From an uncultured Collinsella sp. (GTDB lineage Bacteria > Actinomycetota > Coriobacteriia > Coriobacteriales > Coriobacteriaceae): DNA of 25,183 nucleotides. The notes under the pieces are model-generated. The model ran no database searches and was not told the DNA's origin. It saw only the letters and a program-made list of their open reading frames with translations. Numbering within the stretch: the stretch's first letter is position 1; each line of letters begins with the position of its first letter. Location: NCBI GenBank assembly GCA_900761995.1, contig CAAFEY010000067.1, positions 1 to 25,183 of the forward strand, given 5' to 3'. This document shows, in pieces, positions 15,124 through 22,113 of this stretch. Position numbers and translations under genes: made by a program.

Positions 15124-16093
15124 GAGCCTCCCCTCCCTTGCAGAAAAACGGAATGATCAAATCGTCAAAATCCTGAATCTCCTCGTGGCCAAAGCCTTCA
15201 AAGAACTCATGACGCTTTTCGCAGGTCAGGTTGTTATAGACCGCAAACTGCGTCGCTGGCGGACAGACGATATCGGCTGTGCCGGTGCCAAACAGCACGG
15301 GGCATTTGACCATAGGGGCAAAGTTCTTGGAATCGAAGCACGCCAGCTTGGCATAGGCTTCGTCGATACGAGTCGAGTCCTCGTCAAACCAGCGAGACCA
15401 ATAGCGCAGGCCCTCGTAGGCAATGTCGTCGGCATCCAAATCCCAGACCAGGCGGAAATCTGACAGGAAGGGATAGAGGATGGCGGCGCGATTGATAAGC
15501 TCGCTGTTAAGTGCGCAGGTCGCAATGCCCAAACCGCCGCCCTGCGACGCGCCGTTCACAAACACACGGGCAAGATCGATGCCCTCGAGCTCGCGAACGA
15601 TGCGGCACAGGATGCGAATATCTTGGTGCAAGCGGACATAGTAGAGGTTGGCCGGGTCGCCGTCGATACCGGCGACGATATGGCCCGCAACCGTTGTGCC
15701 CTCAAATCCACCAATGTCCTCGGAGGGACCTCCTTGGCCGGGGCAGTCGAGGGCGATGAGTGCCATGCCCATGCCCGCAAACGATGCCTGCTCAAACCAG
15801 CTGCGGCTTGCACCTGGATACCCATGGAACTGAAGTACCAATGGCACGGGCTCGTCCGAGACGGGTTTAAGGTACTTGGCATGCAGGCGAGCGCCACACA
15901 TGCCGGTATACCAGAGGTCGAAAAGCTGGCAGGTCGCGGCATCGGCGACCGATGCCGTCTCGATCGCATAGTCAAGCCCGACGGCGTCGGCCTCGGCCAT
16001 GCGGTCCTTCCAAAAGAGATCGAAATCTGATGGACGGGGCATGGCGCCCCGATACCCACCAAATTGCTGTTGCAGCTCCTGAGCACTTGGCAT
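15116..16093 (-). CDS. AXE1-family acetyl esterase, possible sialate O-acetylesterase
   Basis: A 325-residue cytosolic alpha/beta-hydrolase of the acetylxylan esterase/cephalosporin C deacetylase family, of normal length. The full triad is visible: Ser183 in GASQGG, Asp274 in GTADIVCPP and His303 in GFGHEE, close to the positions in the Bacillus subtilis enzyme. LQFHGYPG forms the oxyanion region. No signal peptide is seen. The family removes acetyl groups from sugars. Being in an operon with sialic acid transport and breakdown genes, it may deacetylate imported O-acetylated sialic acids, a role played by unrelated NanS in E. coli; this is inference. ATG at 16093 was chosen because it fits the family N-terminus, although the nearest AAAGG is about 15 nt upstream; TTG at 16108 is an alternative. 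Confidence 0.87.
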   Translation of the reverse strand: MPSAQELQQQFGGYRGAMPRPSDFDLFWKDRMAEADAVGLDYAIETASVADAATCQLFDLWYTGMCGARLHAKYLKPVSDEPVPLVLQFHGYPGASRSWFEQASFAGMGMALIALDCPGQGGPSEDIGGFEGTTVAGHIVAGIDGDPANLYYVRLHQDIRILCRIVRELEGIDLARVFVNGASQGGGLGIATCALNSELINRAAILYPFLSDFRLVWDLDADDIAYEGLRYWSRWFDEDSTRIDEAYAKLACFDSKNFAPMVKCPVLFGTGTADIVCPPATQFAVYNNLTCEKRHEFFEGFGHEEIQDFDDLIIPFFCKGGEAHV

Positions 16094-16129
16094 GGCTCGT
16101 GAACCCAACCTTTCGAAATCGCAACGGAG

Positions 16130-16157
16130 GTGCGCCCGGCAAGGGAACCGGGCGCAC
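16130..16157 (-). other. Intercistronic hairpin between satD and the esterase
   Basis: Perfect 10-bp GC-rich inverted repeat GTGCGCCCGG / CCGGGCGCAC with an 8-nt loop, in the 80-nt gap between transporter and enzyme genes. The minus-strand transcript continues CUCCGUUGCGAUUUCG with no U-run. It probably acts as a partial terminator or RNA-stability element that separates transporter from enzyme expression. Confidence 0.6.
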
Positions 16158-16173
16158 GGGAGGGAAAGCGAGG

Positions 16174-17001
16174 CTACTCGCCGAGCTTGGGATGCAGCAG
16201 CGACGGCGCAGCGCCGAGCAGCATCTTGGTGTAGGGGTCCTGGGGGTGCTGGAAGACCTGCTTGGCCTCGCCCTGCTCGACGATCCTGCCGCCATTCATA
16301 ACGATGATGTCGTCAGAGATATAGCGGACCGTCTGGATGTCATGGCTGATGAACACCATGGCCAGGCCGAGCTCCTTCTTAAGGTCGGTCAGCAGGTTCA
16401 GAATCTGTGCGCGGACCGAAACGTCCAGAGCCGAGGTGGGCTCGTCGGCGATGATAGCGTCGGGGTTCAGCGACAGGGCACGGGCAATTGCCACGCGCTG
16501 GCGCTGACCGCCCGAAAGCTGGCCGGGAAGAACCTCGGCGGCAGAGCTGGGCAGACCGGTGAGCTCCAAGAGTTCCTTGACGCGCTTCTCCTGCTCGGCC
16601 TCGGTACCCAAGTTGTGGACGCGCATGGGGTCGAGCAGCTGCTCGCGAACGACCATGCGGGGGTTGAGCGCCGTGGCCGGGTTCTGGAACACGACCGAGA
16701 TGACGCGACCCATGTGGCGACGGTCCTCGGCGGTACGTTTGGTAACGTCCTTGCCCTTAAAGTAGACCTTGCCGCTCGTGGGGGCCTGCAGGCCGCACAT
16801 GACGTTGGCGGTGGTGGACTTACCGCAACCGGACTCGCCGACGATGCCGATCGTCTGACCGGGCATGAGCTTAATCGTTACACCCTGGACGGCGTGAACC
16901 AGGTTGGGGTGCAGAATCGAGCCGGTACGGGTCCTAAAGGTGACGTGGACGTCATCAAGGAAGATGATCGGCTCGACGCCGTTGACTGCGGTCTCGCTCA
17001 T
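16174..17001 (-). CDS. satD: ABC transporter ATPase, SatD/DppF type
   Basis: A 275-residue ATP-binding subunit of the peptide/nickel ABC family. Walker A GESGCGKS is at residues 55-62, the Q-loop is VVFQNP, the signature LSGGQ is at 162-166, Walker B IIADEP contains Asp186/Glu187 and the H-loop His220 is in FISHD. It ends shortly after YTKMLLGAAPS, so it lacks the C-terminal extension of about 50 residues normal for DppF/OppF. The ATG directly abuts the stop of the preceding fusion gene. It would pair with the ATPase half of that fusion. The substrate is inferred to be sialic acid from the neighbouring nan genes. Confidence 0.88.
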   Translation of the reverse strand: MSETAVNGVEPIIFLDDVHVTFRTRTGSILHPNLVHAVQGVTIKLMPGQTIGIVGESGCGKSTTANVMCGLQAPTSGKVYFKGKDVTKRTAEDRRHMGRVISVVFQNPATALNPRMVVREQLLDPMRVHNLGTEAEQEKRVKELLELTGLPSSAAEVLPGQLSGGQRQRVAIARALSLNPDAIIADEPTSALDVSVRAQILNLLTDLKKELGLAMVFISHDIQTVRYISDDIIVMNGGRIVEQGEAKQVFQHPQDPYTKMLLGAAPSLLHPKLGE

Positions 17002-19017
17002 CTACATCACCTCCGCGTGAGGGGTCAAACCATTTGCCTTGAGCACCTCGTCGGGGAGCTCGGAATAGAAGTGCTCGGTGCCGGGCACGCGCTTGAAGAC
17101 CGGACGGGTGTCCAAGCCAATACGCGGATGGCTCGAGCGGGGCGCGAAGCGATCGCCCTTGGGGAAATCGCGCGGGCTCGGAACGGCGCCGGGCACCTGG
17201 TGCAGGCGACCCGAACCGCTCTCGATGGACAGAACGGAACCCAGAAGACCGCGGGTGTACTCGTGGATCGGGTTGGTGAGCAGCTCCTTGGTGGGTGCCT
17301 GTTCGATAACCTGGCCAGCGTACATAACCGTGATGTTATGGGCAACCTCGGCAACCAGAGCCAGGTCATGCGAAACGAAGATCATGGCAAAGCCGAGCTT
17401 GGCCTGAAGATCGTTGAGCAGCTTGATGACCTGCTTCTGGACGGTAACGTCCAGAGCGGTCGTGGGCTCGTCGCAGATGACCAGCTTGGGGTCGCGGGTA
17501 AGGGCCATAGCGATCAGGACACGCTGACGCTGGCCGCCGGAAAGCTCGTGCGGATAGCTCTCGAGCGTGCGCTTGGGATCGAGGCCGACGAGCTCCAGGA
17601 GCTCCTCGGCGCTGCGGGTTCCGCCGCGCTTGGTGAGCTGCTTCATCTGGGCAGAGATGAGCATGGAGGGGTTAAGCGAGGACAGGGCGTCCTGATAGAC
17701 CATAGCGATATCGGTACCGCGCAGGCCGAACCACTCCTTCTTGCTCATCTTGAGCAGGTCGCGACCCTCCCAGAGAACCTCGCCGGAAAGATGCTCGTCA
17801 TCATCGGTCAGGCCCATGATGGCCAGCGTGGTGATGGACTTACCGCAACCGGACTCGCCCACCAGGCCCATGGTCTGACCAGGACGGACGTCAAAGTTGA
17901 CATGGTCGACGACGTTGATATCACCGTGATGCTCAAACTGAATGCAGAAGTCACGGACCGAGAGAATCGGTTCGACAGACTCGTCGGGCACATGGCGATC
18001 GTCACGCTTGAGCTCGACATCGCGCAGGGCGCCAAGGCGAGCGGAGAGGGACTGGGCCTGCTCCTTGTAGGCGCGAACGGGGTCGGAGACCAGCAGGTCG
18101 GCCTCGCGACGCTTGGAGGAATCGGTCGGATCCAGGGCGGCGGAGGGAGCAGCGGCCATGGCGTCGGTAATGCCCTCGGAGAGGATGTTGAGCGCCAGGC
18201 AAGTGATCATGATGGCCAGACCCGGGAACAGCGCCTGCCACCAACGGCCGGCAAGCACGCCGCCGCGGGCGTCGGCGAGGATGTTGCCCCAGGTAGCGGT
18301 GGGCTCCTGAATACCAGCGCCGATGAAGGTCAGCGAGGCCTCGAAGATGATGGCGTCGGCGACCAGGGTAACGGTGAAGACCATGATCGGGGCGATGCAG
18401 TTACGCAGAACATGCTTGATCAAAATCCACGGAGCCTTGGCGCCGGAAACGATGACCGCACGGACATAGTCCTCGCCGTACTCGGACACGATGTTGGCGC
18501 GCACGATACGGGCAATCTGCGGAGTGTACATAAAGCCGATGGCGAAGATGATCGACGGCACGGAGTTGCCCAGGATGGAGACGAAGACGGCCGCGAGGGC
18601 GATGCCGGGGATGGACATGATGATGTCCAAGATACGCATGATCGTCTCGGAGACGGCCTTGCGCGAAACCGCTGCAAGGGCGCCTACGACCGAGCCGCAG
18701 ACCAGAGCCATGGCAGTGGCGCCAAAGCCGATAATCAGCGAGTAACGACCACCGTAGAGCATACGCGACAGAATGTCGCGACCCTTATCGTCGGTACCGA
18801 AAATAAATCCGTTGCCGGGAGCCTGGCGAGCCGTAAAGATCTCGACCGGGCTATAGGGGGCAAGAAGGGGCGCCAGAATCGCAGTCAGGGCGACCAGCAC
18901 CAGCACGACGGCTGCAATCTTAGAAGACAGCGTCATCTTCTTCCAGCCACCGAGCTTGAGCCCCTTAGAGGCAGCCTTCTCGAGCTGCTCGGTTTGCTTC
19001 TCTCGAATCTTTACCAT
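17002..19017 (-). CDS. satC: Fused ABC permease-ATPase, SatC type
   Basis: A 671-residue single-frame fusion. Residues 1-290 form a DppC-type permease (first helix about 33-54, FGTDDKGRDILSRMLYGG, EAA loop RAVIVSGAKAPWILIKHVLRN, and TWGNILADARGG). A charged linker spans about 291-350. Residues 350-671 form a DppD-type ATPase with Walker A GESGCGKS (387-394), LSGGQ (492-496), Walker B VICDEP (Asp516/Glu517) and His550. The C-terminal domain keeps the VPGAVPSPRDFPKGDRFAPR outline, but the cysteines usual there in Dpp/Opp ATPases are replaced by Asp and Ser. As I recall, Haemophilus ducreyi SatC has the same permease-ATPase fusion. It starts 3 nt after satB and abuts satD. Peptide uptake is the alternative function. 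Confidence 0.88.
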   Translation of the reverse strand: MVKIREKQTEQLEKAASKGLKLGGWKKMTLSSKIAAVVLVLVALTAILAPLLAPYSPVEIFTARQAPGNGFIFGTDDKGRDILSRMLYGGRYSLIIGFGATAMALVCGSVVGALAAVSRKAVSETIMRILDIIMSIPGIALAAVFVSILGNSVPSIIFAIGFMYTPQIARIVRANIVSEYGEDYVRAVIVSGAKAPWILIKHVLRNCIAPIMVFTVTLVADAIIFEASLTFIGAGIQEPTATWGNILADARGGVLAGRWWQALFPGLAIMITCLALNILSEGITDAMAAAPSAALDPTDSSKRREADLLVSDPVRAYKEQAQSLSARLGALRDVELKRDDRHVPDESVEPILSVRDFCIQFEHHGDINVVDHVNFDVRPGQTMGLVGESGCGKSITTLAIMGLTDDDEHLSGEVLWEGRDLLKMSKKEWFGLRGTDIAMVYQDALSSLNPSMLISAQMKQLTKRGGTRSAEELLELVGLDPKRTLESYPHELSGGQRQRVLIAMALTRDPKLVICDEPTTALDVTVQKQVIKLLNDLQAKLGFAMIFVSHDLALVAEVAHNITVMYAGQVIEQAPTKELLTNPIHEYTRGLLGSVLSIESGSGRLHQVPGAVPSPRDFPKGDRFAPRSSHPRIGLDTRPVFKRVPGTEHFYSELPDEVLKANGLTPHAEVM

Positions 19018-19020
19018 AAT

Positions 19021-19977
19021 CTACACCGTCCTGATGCGCGGGTTGATGAGCAGGTAGAGCATGTCAACCACGATGTTGATGATGATGAAGGCAAGAGCAA
19101 CGACGATAACGACGCCCTGAACCAGGTTCGCCTCGTTGCCCTGAACGCCCTGCAGAATCGCGGTGCCCATGCCGGGGAGGTTGAAGATAACCTCGATGAC
19201 AACGGCGCCGCCCATGAGGTAACCGATCTTAAGACCGAGGGTGGTGACCGGGGTGATCAGCGCATTGCGAAGAACGTTGATGCCGACGACGACCTTCTCG
19301 GGAACGCCGGCGCCGCGAGCCATACGGACATAATCCTTATCGAGTTCCTCGACCATGGCGGTACGCACGATACGAGTCATCTGGCCCGTCAGCGGAAATG
19401 CCAAGGCGATAGCGGGCATGATCATACGTCCCAGATAGCCAACCGGATTCGTGGTGAAGTGAGGCAGAGCACCCGATGCCGGGAGCACCTTAAGGTAGGA
19501 AGAGAACAGCAGGATCAACAGAACGGCAAGCCAGAACGACGGGGTTGCCAAGCCGGCGATGGAAAAGACGCGGATCACTTGGTCCGGCCATTTGTCGCGA
19601 TACAGTGCCGCGATGACGCCGAGCAAAAACGAAACGACCGCACCGATGGCAAGACCGATGAAGGTCAGCTGCATCGTGACGGGCAGGGCCGTGGAGATGC
19701 GCTTGGCAACGGAGTTGCGAGCAGCACCATAGGTGCCCATATCGCCATGGATCAAATCGCCCATATAGCGCACGTAGCGCACGGGCCAGGGGTCGTCCAG
19801 ACCATACTTCTCATGGTACTCGGCAACCGCCTCGGGCGAGGCACCGTCACCCAACGCCGTGTAGGCGGGGTCGGTCTTGGAGAACGACATAAGGAAGAAC
19901 ACCAGGACGGTGACGCCCAATGCCATGATCGGCAGCGCCACAAGACGCCTTCCAATCAAACGTAGCAAGTTGTTCAC
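19021..19977 (-). CDS. satB: ABC transporter permease, SatB/DppB type
   Basis: A 318-residue DppB-family inner-membrane permease. The N-terminus (NNLLRLIGRRLVALPIMALGVTV) contains the first helix, followed by a periplasmic region with LGDGASPEAVAEYHEKYGLDD, the EAA loop RMARGAGVPEKVVVGINVLRN and the end LLINPRIRTV. GTG at 19977 was selected as the start because AAGGGGAG lies 5 nt upstream; the longer frame reaching 20010 starts with TTG and would put charged residues first. It is followed 3 nt later by the fusion gene. With the permease half of SatC it would form the membrane channel. It sits 157 nt after the binding-protein gene. Confidence 0.9.
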   Translation of the reverse strand: MNNLLRLIGRRLVALPIMALGVTVLVFFLMSFSKTDPAYTALGDGASPEAVAEYHEKYGLDDPWPVRYVRYMGDLIHGDMGTYGAARNSVAKRISTALPVTMQLTFIGLAIGAVVSFLLGVIAALYRDKWPDQVIRVFSIAGLATPSFWLAVLLILLFSSYLKVLPASGALPHFTTNPVGYLGRMIMPAIALAFPLTGQMTRIVRTAMVEELDKDYVRMARGAGVPEKVVVGINVLRNALITPVTTLGLKIGYLMGGAVVIEVIFNLPGMGTAILQGVQGNEANLVQGVVIVVALAFIIINIVVDMLYLLINPRIRTV

Positions 19978-20038
19978 GTTCTCTCCCCTTTCTTTTGTCG
20001 GTAGGACCAACTGGTATATGAGTACGGATACTCATTAC

Positions 20039-20072
20039 AAGACCCGAGCGACATCGTTGCCGCCCGGGTCTT
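20039..20072 (-). other. Intercistronic hairpin between satA and satB
   Basis: 8-bp stem AAGACCCG / CGGGTCTT with an internal GCG/CGC pairing in the 157-nt gap between the binding-protein stop and the satB start. On the minus-strand transcript it is followed by GUAAUGAGU, not a U-run. It mirrors the hairpin at 2046-2075 in the opp operon and may likewise raise binding protein over permease. Confidence 0.6.
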
Positions 20073-20134
20073 TGTTTCAACTATGAGGATACGGTCCCAA
20101 CGACCGACATCCTGCATACAGACTCAAGCGAGTC

Positions 20135-21748
20135 TTACGCCTTGACGGTCGCAACGCCCCTGAAGGACATGCTCGTCGTGCCGATGCCCTTGAAGCCATC
20201 GAGAGCCTCGCCGTTGGGCGCAGTGGACGGATCGTCCCAGGAAGCGGAGACGGTCTTGACGTGGACAACGGGGTACAGAACGGCGTTGTCGGCAATGATG
20301 TCGAAGCACTCGTTCCACTTCTTCTGCTGCTCGTCGCCCTCGGCGGCAAGAGCCTCGTCCATGAGACCGTGGAGCTTCTGCCACTCAGCGGACTCCTTCC
20401 ACGGGCAACGGGTCTGCATCCAGACGTTGTCGCCGTACCACCAGTTGAGCAGCAGGTCGGGGTCGGCGCCGAAGCAGGAAGGATCGCCAGGGGCAAGGAG
20501 GATATCGTAGGCCTCGCCGCCGTCGATGGCAGCGTAGGTGGCCGGCGAGGTATCGGTCTGGATGGTCACATCGAAGCCGAGAGCGTCGAGGTCGTTCTTG
20601 ACCTGGGCGGCCATGCCCTTAATCTGCTCGTTGTCGGTGGTGCGCAGGGTGATGGCACCCGGGGTGATGCCAGACTCCTCGATGAGCTTCTTAGCCTTCT
20701 TGGCGTCGGTCTTGTACACCGTGGAAGCCTCATGATAGTTGGTGAAGCTCTTGGGCAGGTAGCAGCTGGCAGCGGTGGCAAGGCCGGCGAAGGTGTTGCT
20801 GACCATCTTCTCGGTGTCGAGCGCATACATGACAGCCTGACGGACCTTGACGTTGTTCCAAGGCTCCTTGGCTACGTTGAACATGATGAAGCGGGTGCCG
20901 AAACCCTGAACGTTATCGATCTTGCAGCCGGCGCTCTCAAGCTGGTCGACGGCGTCAGCGGTAACGAGCTCCATAACGAGCGTGGAGCCCTCCTGCTGAG
21001 CGGTAACGCGAGCGGTGGGGTCGGTCAGGATGCTGTACTGGATCTTCTTATCCTCGGCAGCGTACTCACCGTTGTACTCGGGGTTGGGAACCAGGGTGAT
21101 CTCGGTATCGGAGATAGAGTCGTACATCCAGGGGCCGGAGCCGATCGGCTGCTTGGCGCGATCCTCCTCGGTCTGGGTGGCCGGGGTAACGCGGACGATG
21201 GCCAGACGATCCTTGAGCAGGGAGAAGTTGGGGACCTTGGTCTTGACCGTCACGGTGCTGGCGTCCTTGGCCTCGATGGACTCGAAGGGCTGGAAGAACG
21301 GAGCATAGGTAGCGGAAGCGGCGCAAGCGGTGTAGGAGGCAACGACATCGTCAGCGGTGACCTCGGTGCCATCGGAGAACTTGGCGCCCTTGCGGATGGT
21401 GACCTCGAAAGTGGTGTCGTCCACAGACTTGGGATCGTCGGTGGCGAGCTCGTTGAAGGTGCTGTAGTCGTGGTAATCGATGCCGTAGAGGCCCTCGACG
21501 ACGTGCCAGTTAGCACCCAGGCCCACAGCGGAGCCGGTGCTGGCGGGATCGAAGCTGGACGGAGCGTAAGCGGAACCAGCGGTGATCACGCCGCCGCCAC
21601 GGTTGGCGGAATCGGTGGAACCGGAAGCGGAACCCTCGTCGCTAGAGCTGCCACCGCAGCCGGTGAGACCAAGCCCTGCGACAGCAGCGACGCTGCCGGT
21701 GAGGCCGAGGAACGAACGCCTGGACATACCCTTGTTGATGATGGCCAT
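20135..21748 (-). CDS. satA: ABC transporter substrate-binding lipoprotein, SatA type
   Basis: A 537-residue SBP_bac_5 family lipoprotein. The signal has a twin-arginine motif SRRSFLG (Arg10-Arg11), a hydrophobic core and lipobox LTGC with Cys31, followed by a Gly/Ser/Asp linker, so Tat export and membrane anchoring are likely. Family features include SYAPSSFDPAS-type early sequence and VRQAVMYALDTEKMV. ATG at 21748 follows AGGAG by 6 nt; an earlier in-frame start at 21763 would add five residues and has no better site. It is the first gene of the nine-gene operon and would capture the substrate for SatB/SatC/SatD. Sialic acid is inferred from context; this family most often binds peptides. 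Confidence 0.88.
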   Translation of the reverse strand: MAIINKGMSRRSFLGLTGSVAAVAGLGLTGCGGSSSDEGSASGSTDSANRGGGVITAGSAYAPSSFDPASTGSAVGLGANWHVVEGLYGIDYHDYSTFNELATDDPKSVDDTTFEVTIRKGAKFSDGTEVTADDVVASYTACAASATYAPFFQPFESIEAKDASTVTVKTKVPNFSLLKDRLAIVRVTPATQTEEDRAKQPIGSGPWMYDSISDTEITLVPNPEYNGEYAAEDKKIQYSILTDPTARVTAQQEGSTLVMELVTADAVDQLESAGCKIDNVQGFGTRFIMFNVAKEPWNNVKVRQAVMYALDTEKMVSNTFAGLATAASCYLPKSFTNYHEASTVYKTDAKKAKKLIEESGITPGAITLRTTDNEQIKGMAAQVKNDLDALGFDVTIQTDTSPATYAAIDGGEAYDILLAPGDPSCFGADPDLLLNWWYGDNVWMQTRCPWKESAEWQKLHGLMDEALAAEGDEQQKKWNECFDIIADNAVLYPVVHVKTVSASWDDPSTAPNGEALDGFKGIGTTSMSFRGVATVKA

Positions 21749-21867
21749 GTCTTCTCCTATCAATAGAGAATCTTACTCGGGAGCACCTAGACTTGCCCCC
21801 GCGCAACTTGCGGACGATATATACCTTACCTACCGACGAACCCAACTGAGGTGCCGCGCTCGGCGAC

Positions 21868-21948
21868 CGATACATACATACGCTTGAACGGTATTTACTA
21901 CCGTTCACCGAATTCATTGACAAATGATTCGCCAGACAGTATGTATCG
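21868..21948. repeat. Long-spaced inverted repeat flanking the satA promoter
   Basis: CGATACATAC at 21868-21877 is the exact inverse of GTATGTATCG at 21939-21948, with 61 bp between them. The pair brackets both the central dyad and the upstream promoter candidate. It could be a pair of half-sites for a looping repressor, or a stem in RNA. No known operator is recognised. Confidence 0.55.
21885..21907. promoter_or_regulatory. Candidate operator dyad in satA promoter
   Basis: Perfect 9-bp inverted repeat TGAACGGTA-N5-TACCGTTCA (23 bp) covering the -10-like hexamer TAGTAA at 21900-21895. A symmetric site at this position is typical for a dimeric repressor. RpiR- or GntR-type sialate regulators (NanR) are plausible binders, but no regulator gene is in the window. 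Confidence 0.6.
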
Positions 21949-22113
21949 ACGAGGTGAGATATCAGTCTTCGTCAACCCGCAGGATAGCAGGGTTGTTCAC
22001 CATGACTAGTCAAACGTTTTAGCGTTAATAAAACCCGAAACCAGCATGCAATCATGGCGAAATAAATGGTTGAAAATCACGCAATCATGTATATCAGTAG
22101 TTTAGGCTCGTGT

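Larger units (their letters stand above)
21749..22113 (-). promoter_or_regulatory. 365-nt non-coding region: sat/nan operon control region
   Basis: No gene is seen between uvrC and satA. Two promoter candidates are visible on the minus strand. One has TTGTCA (21923-21918) with TAGTAA (21900-21895) at 17-nt spacing. The other has TTGGGT followed at 16 nt by TATATA (21823-21818), about 70 nt before the satA ATG. The region also holds a 9-bp dyad over the first -10, a distant 10-bp inverted repeat, an AAACGTTTT core at 22012-22020, a small bulged hairpin at 21973-21995 and a 9-bp direct repeat. No intrinsic terminator for uvrC is apparent. Confidence 0.55.

Noticed and set aside
15952..19965. 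A 1337-codon open frame on the plus strand
   Set aside because: It runs antisense across five well-supported genes (satB, satC, satD and parts of the esterase), is rich in Asp/Gly/Arg/His repeats typical of antisense translation of GC-rich genes, and has no domain I recognise. It arises from the codon bias of the opposite strand.
21973..21995. Bulged hairpin considered as the uvrC terminator
   Set aside because: Short stem with a bulge and no U-run on the minus-strand transcript, and more than 115 nt after the uvrC stop.
22048..22089. 9-bp direct repeat GCAATCATG (22048-22056 and 22081-22089) downstream of uvrC
   Set aside because: Only two short copies about 33 bp apart; this can occur by chance in AT-rich intergenic DNA and shows no array, so it is not a CRISPR or integration site.
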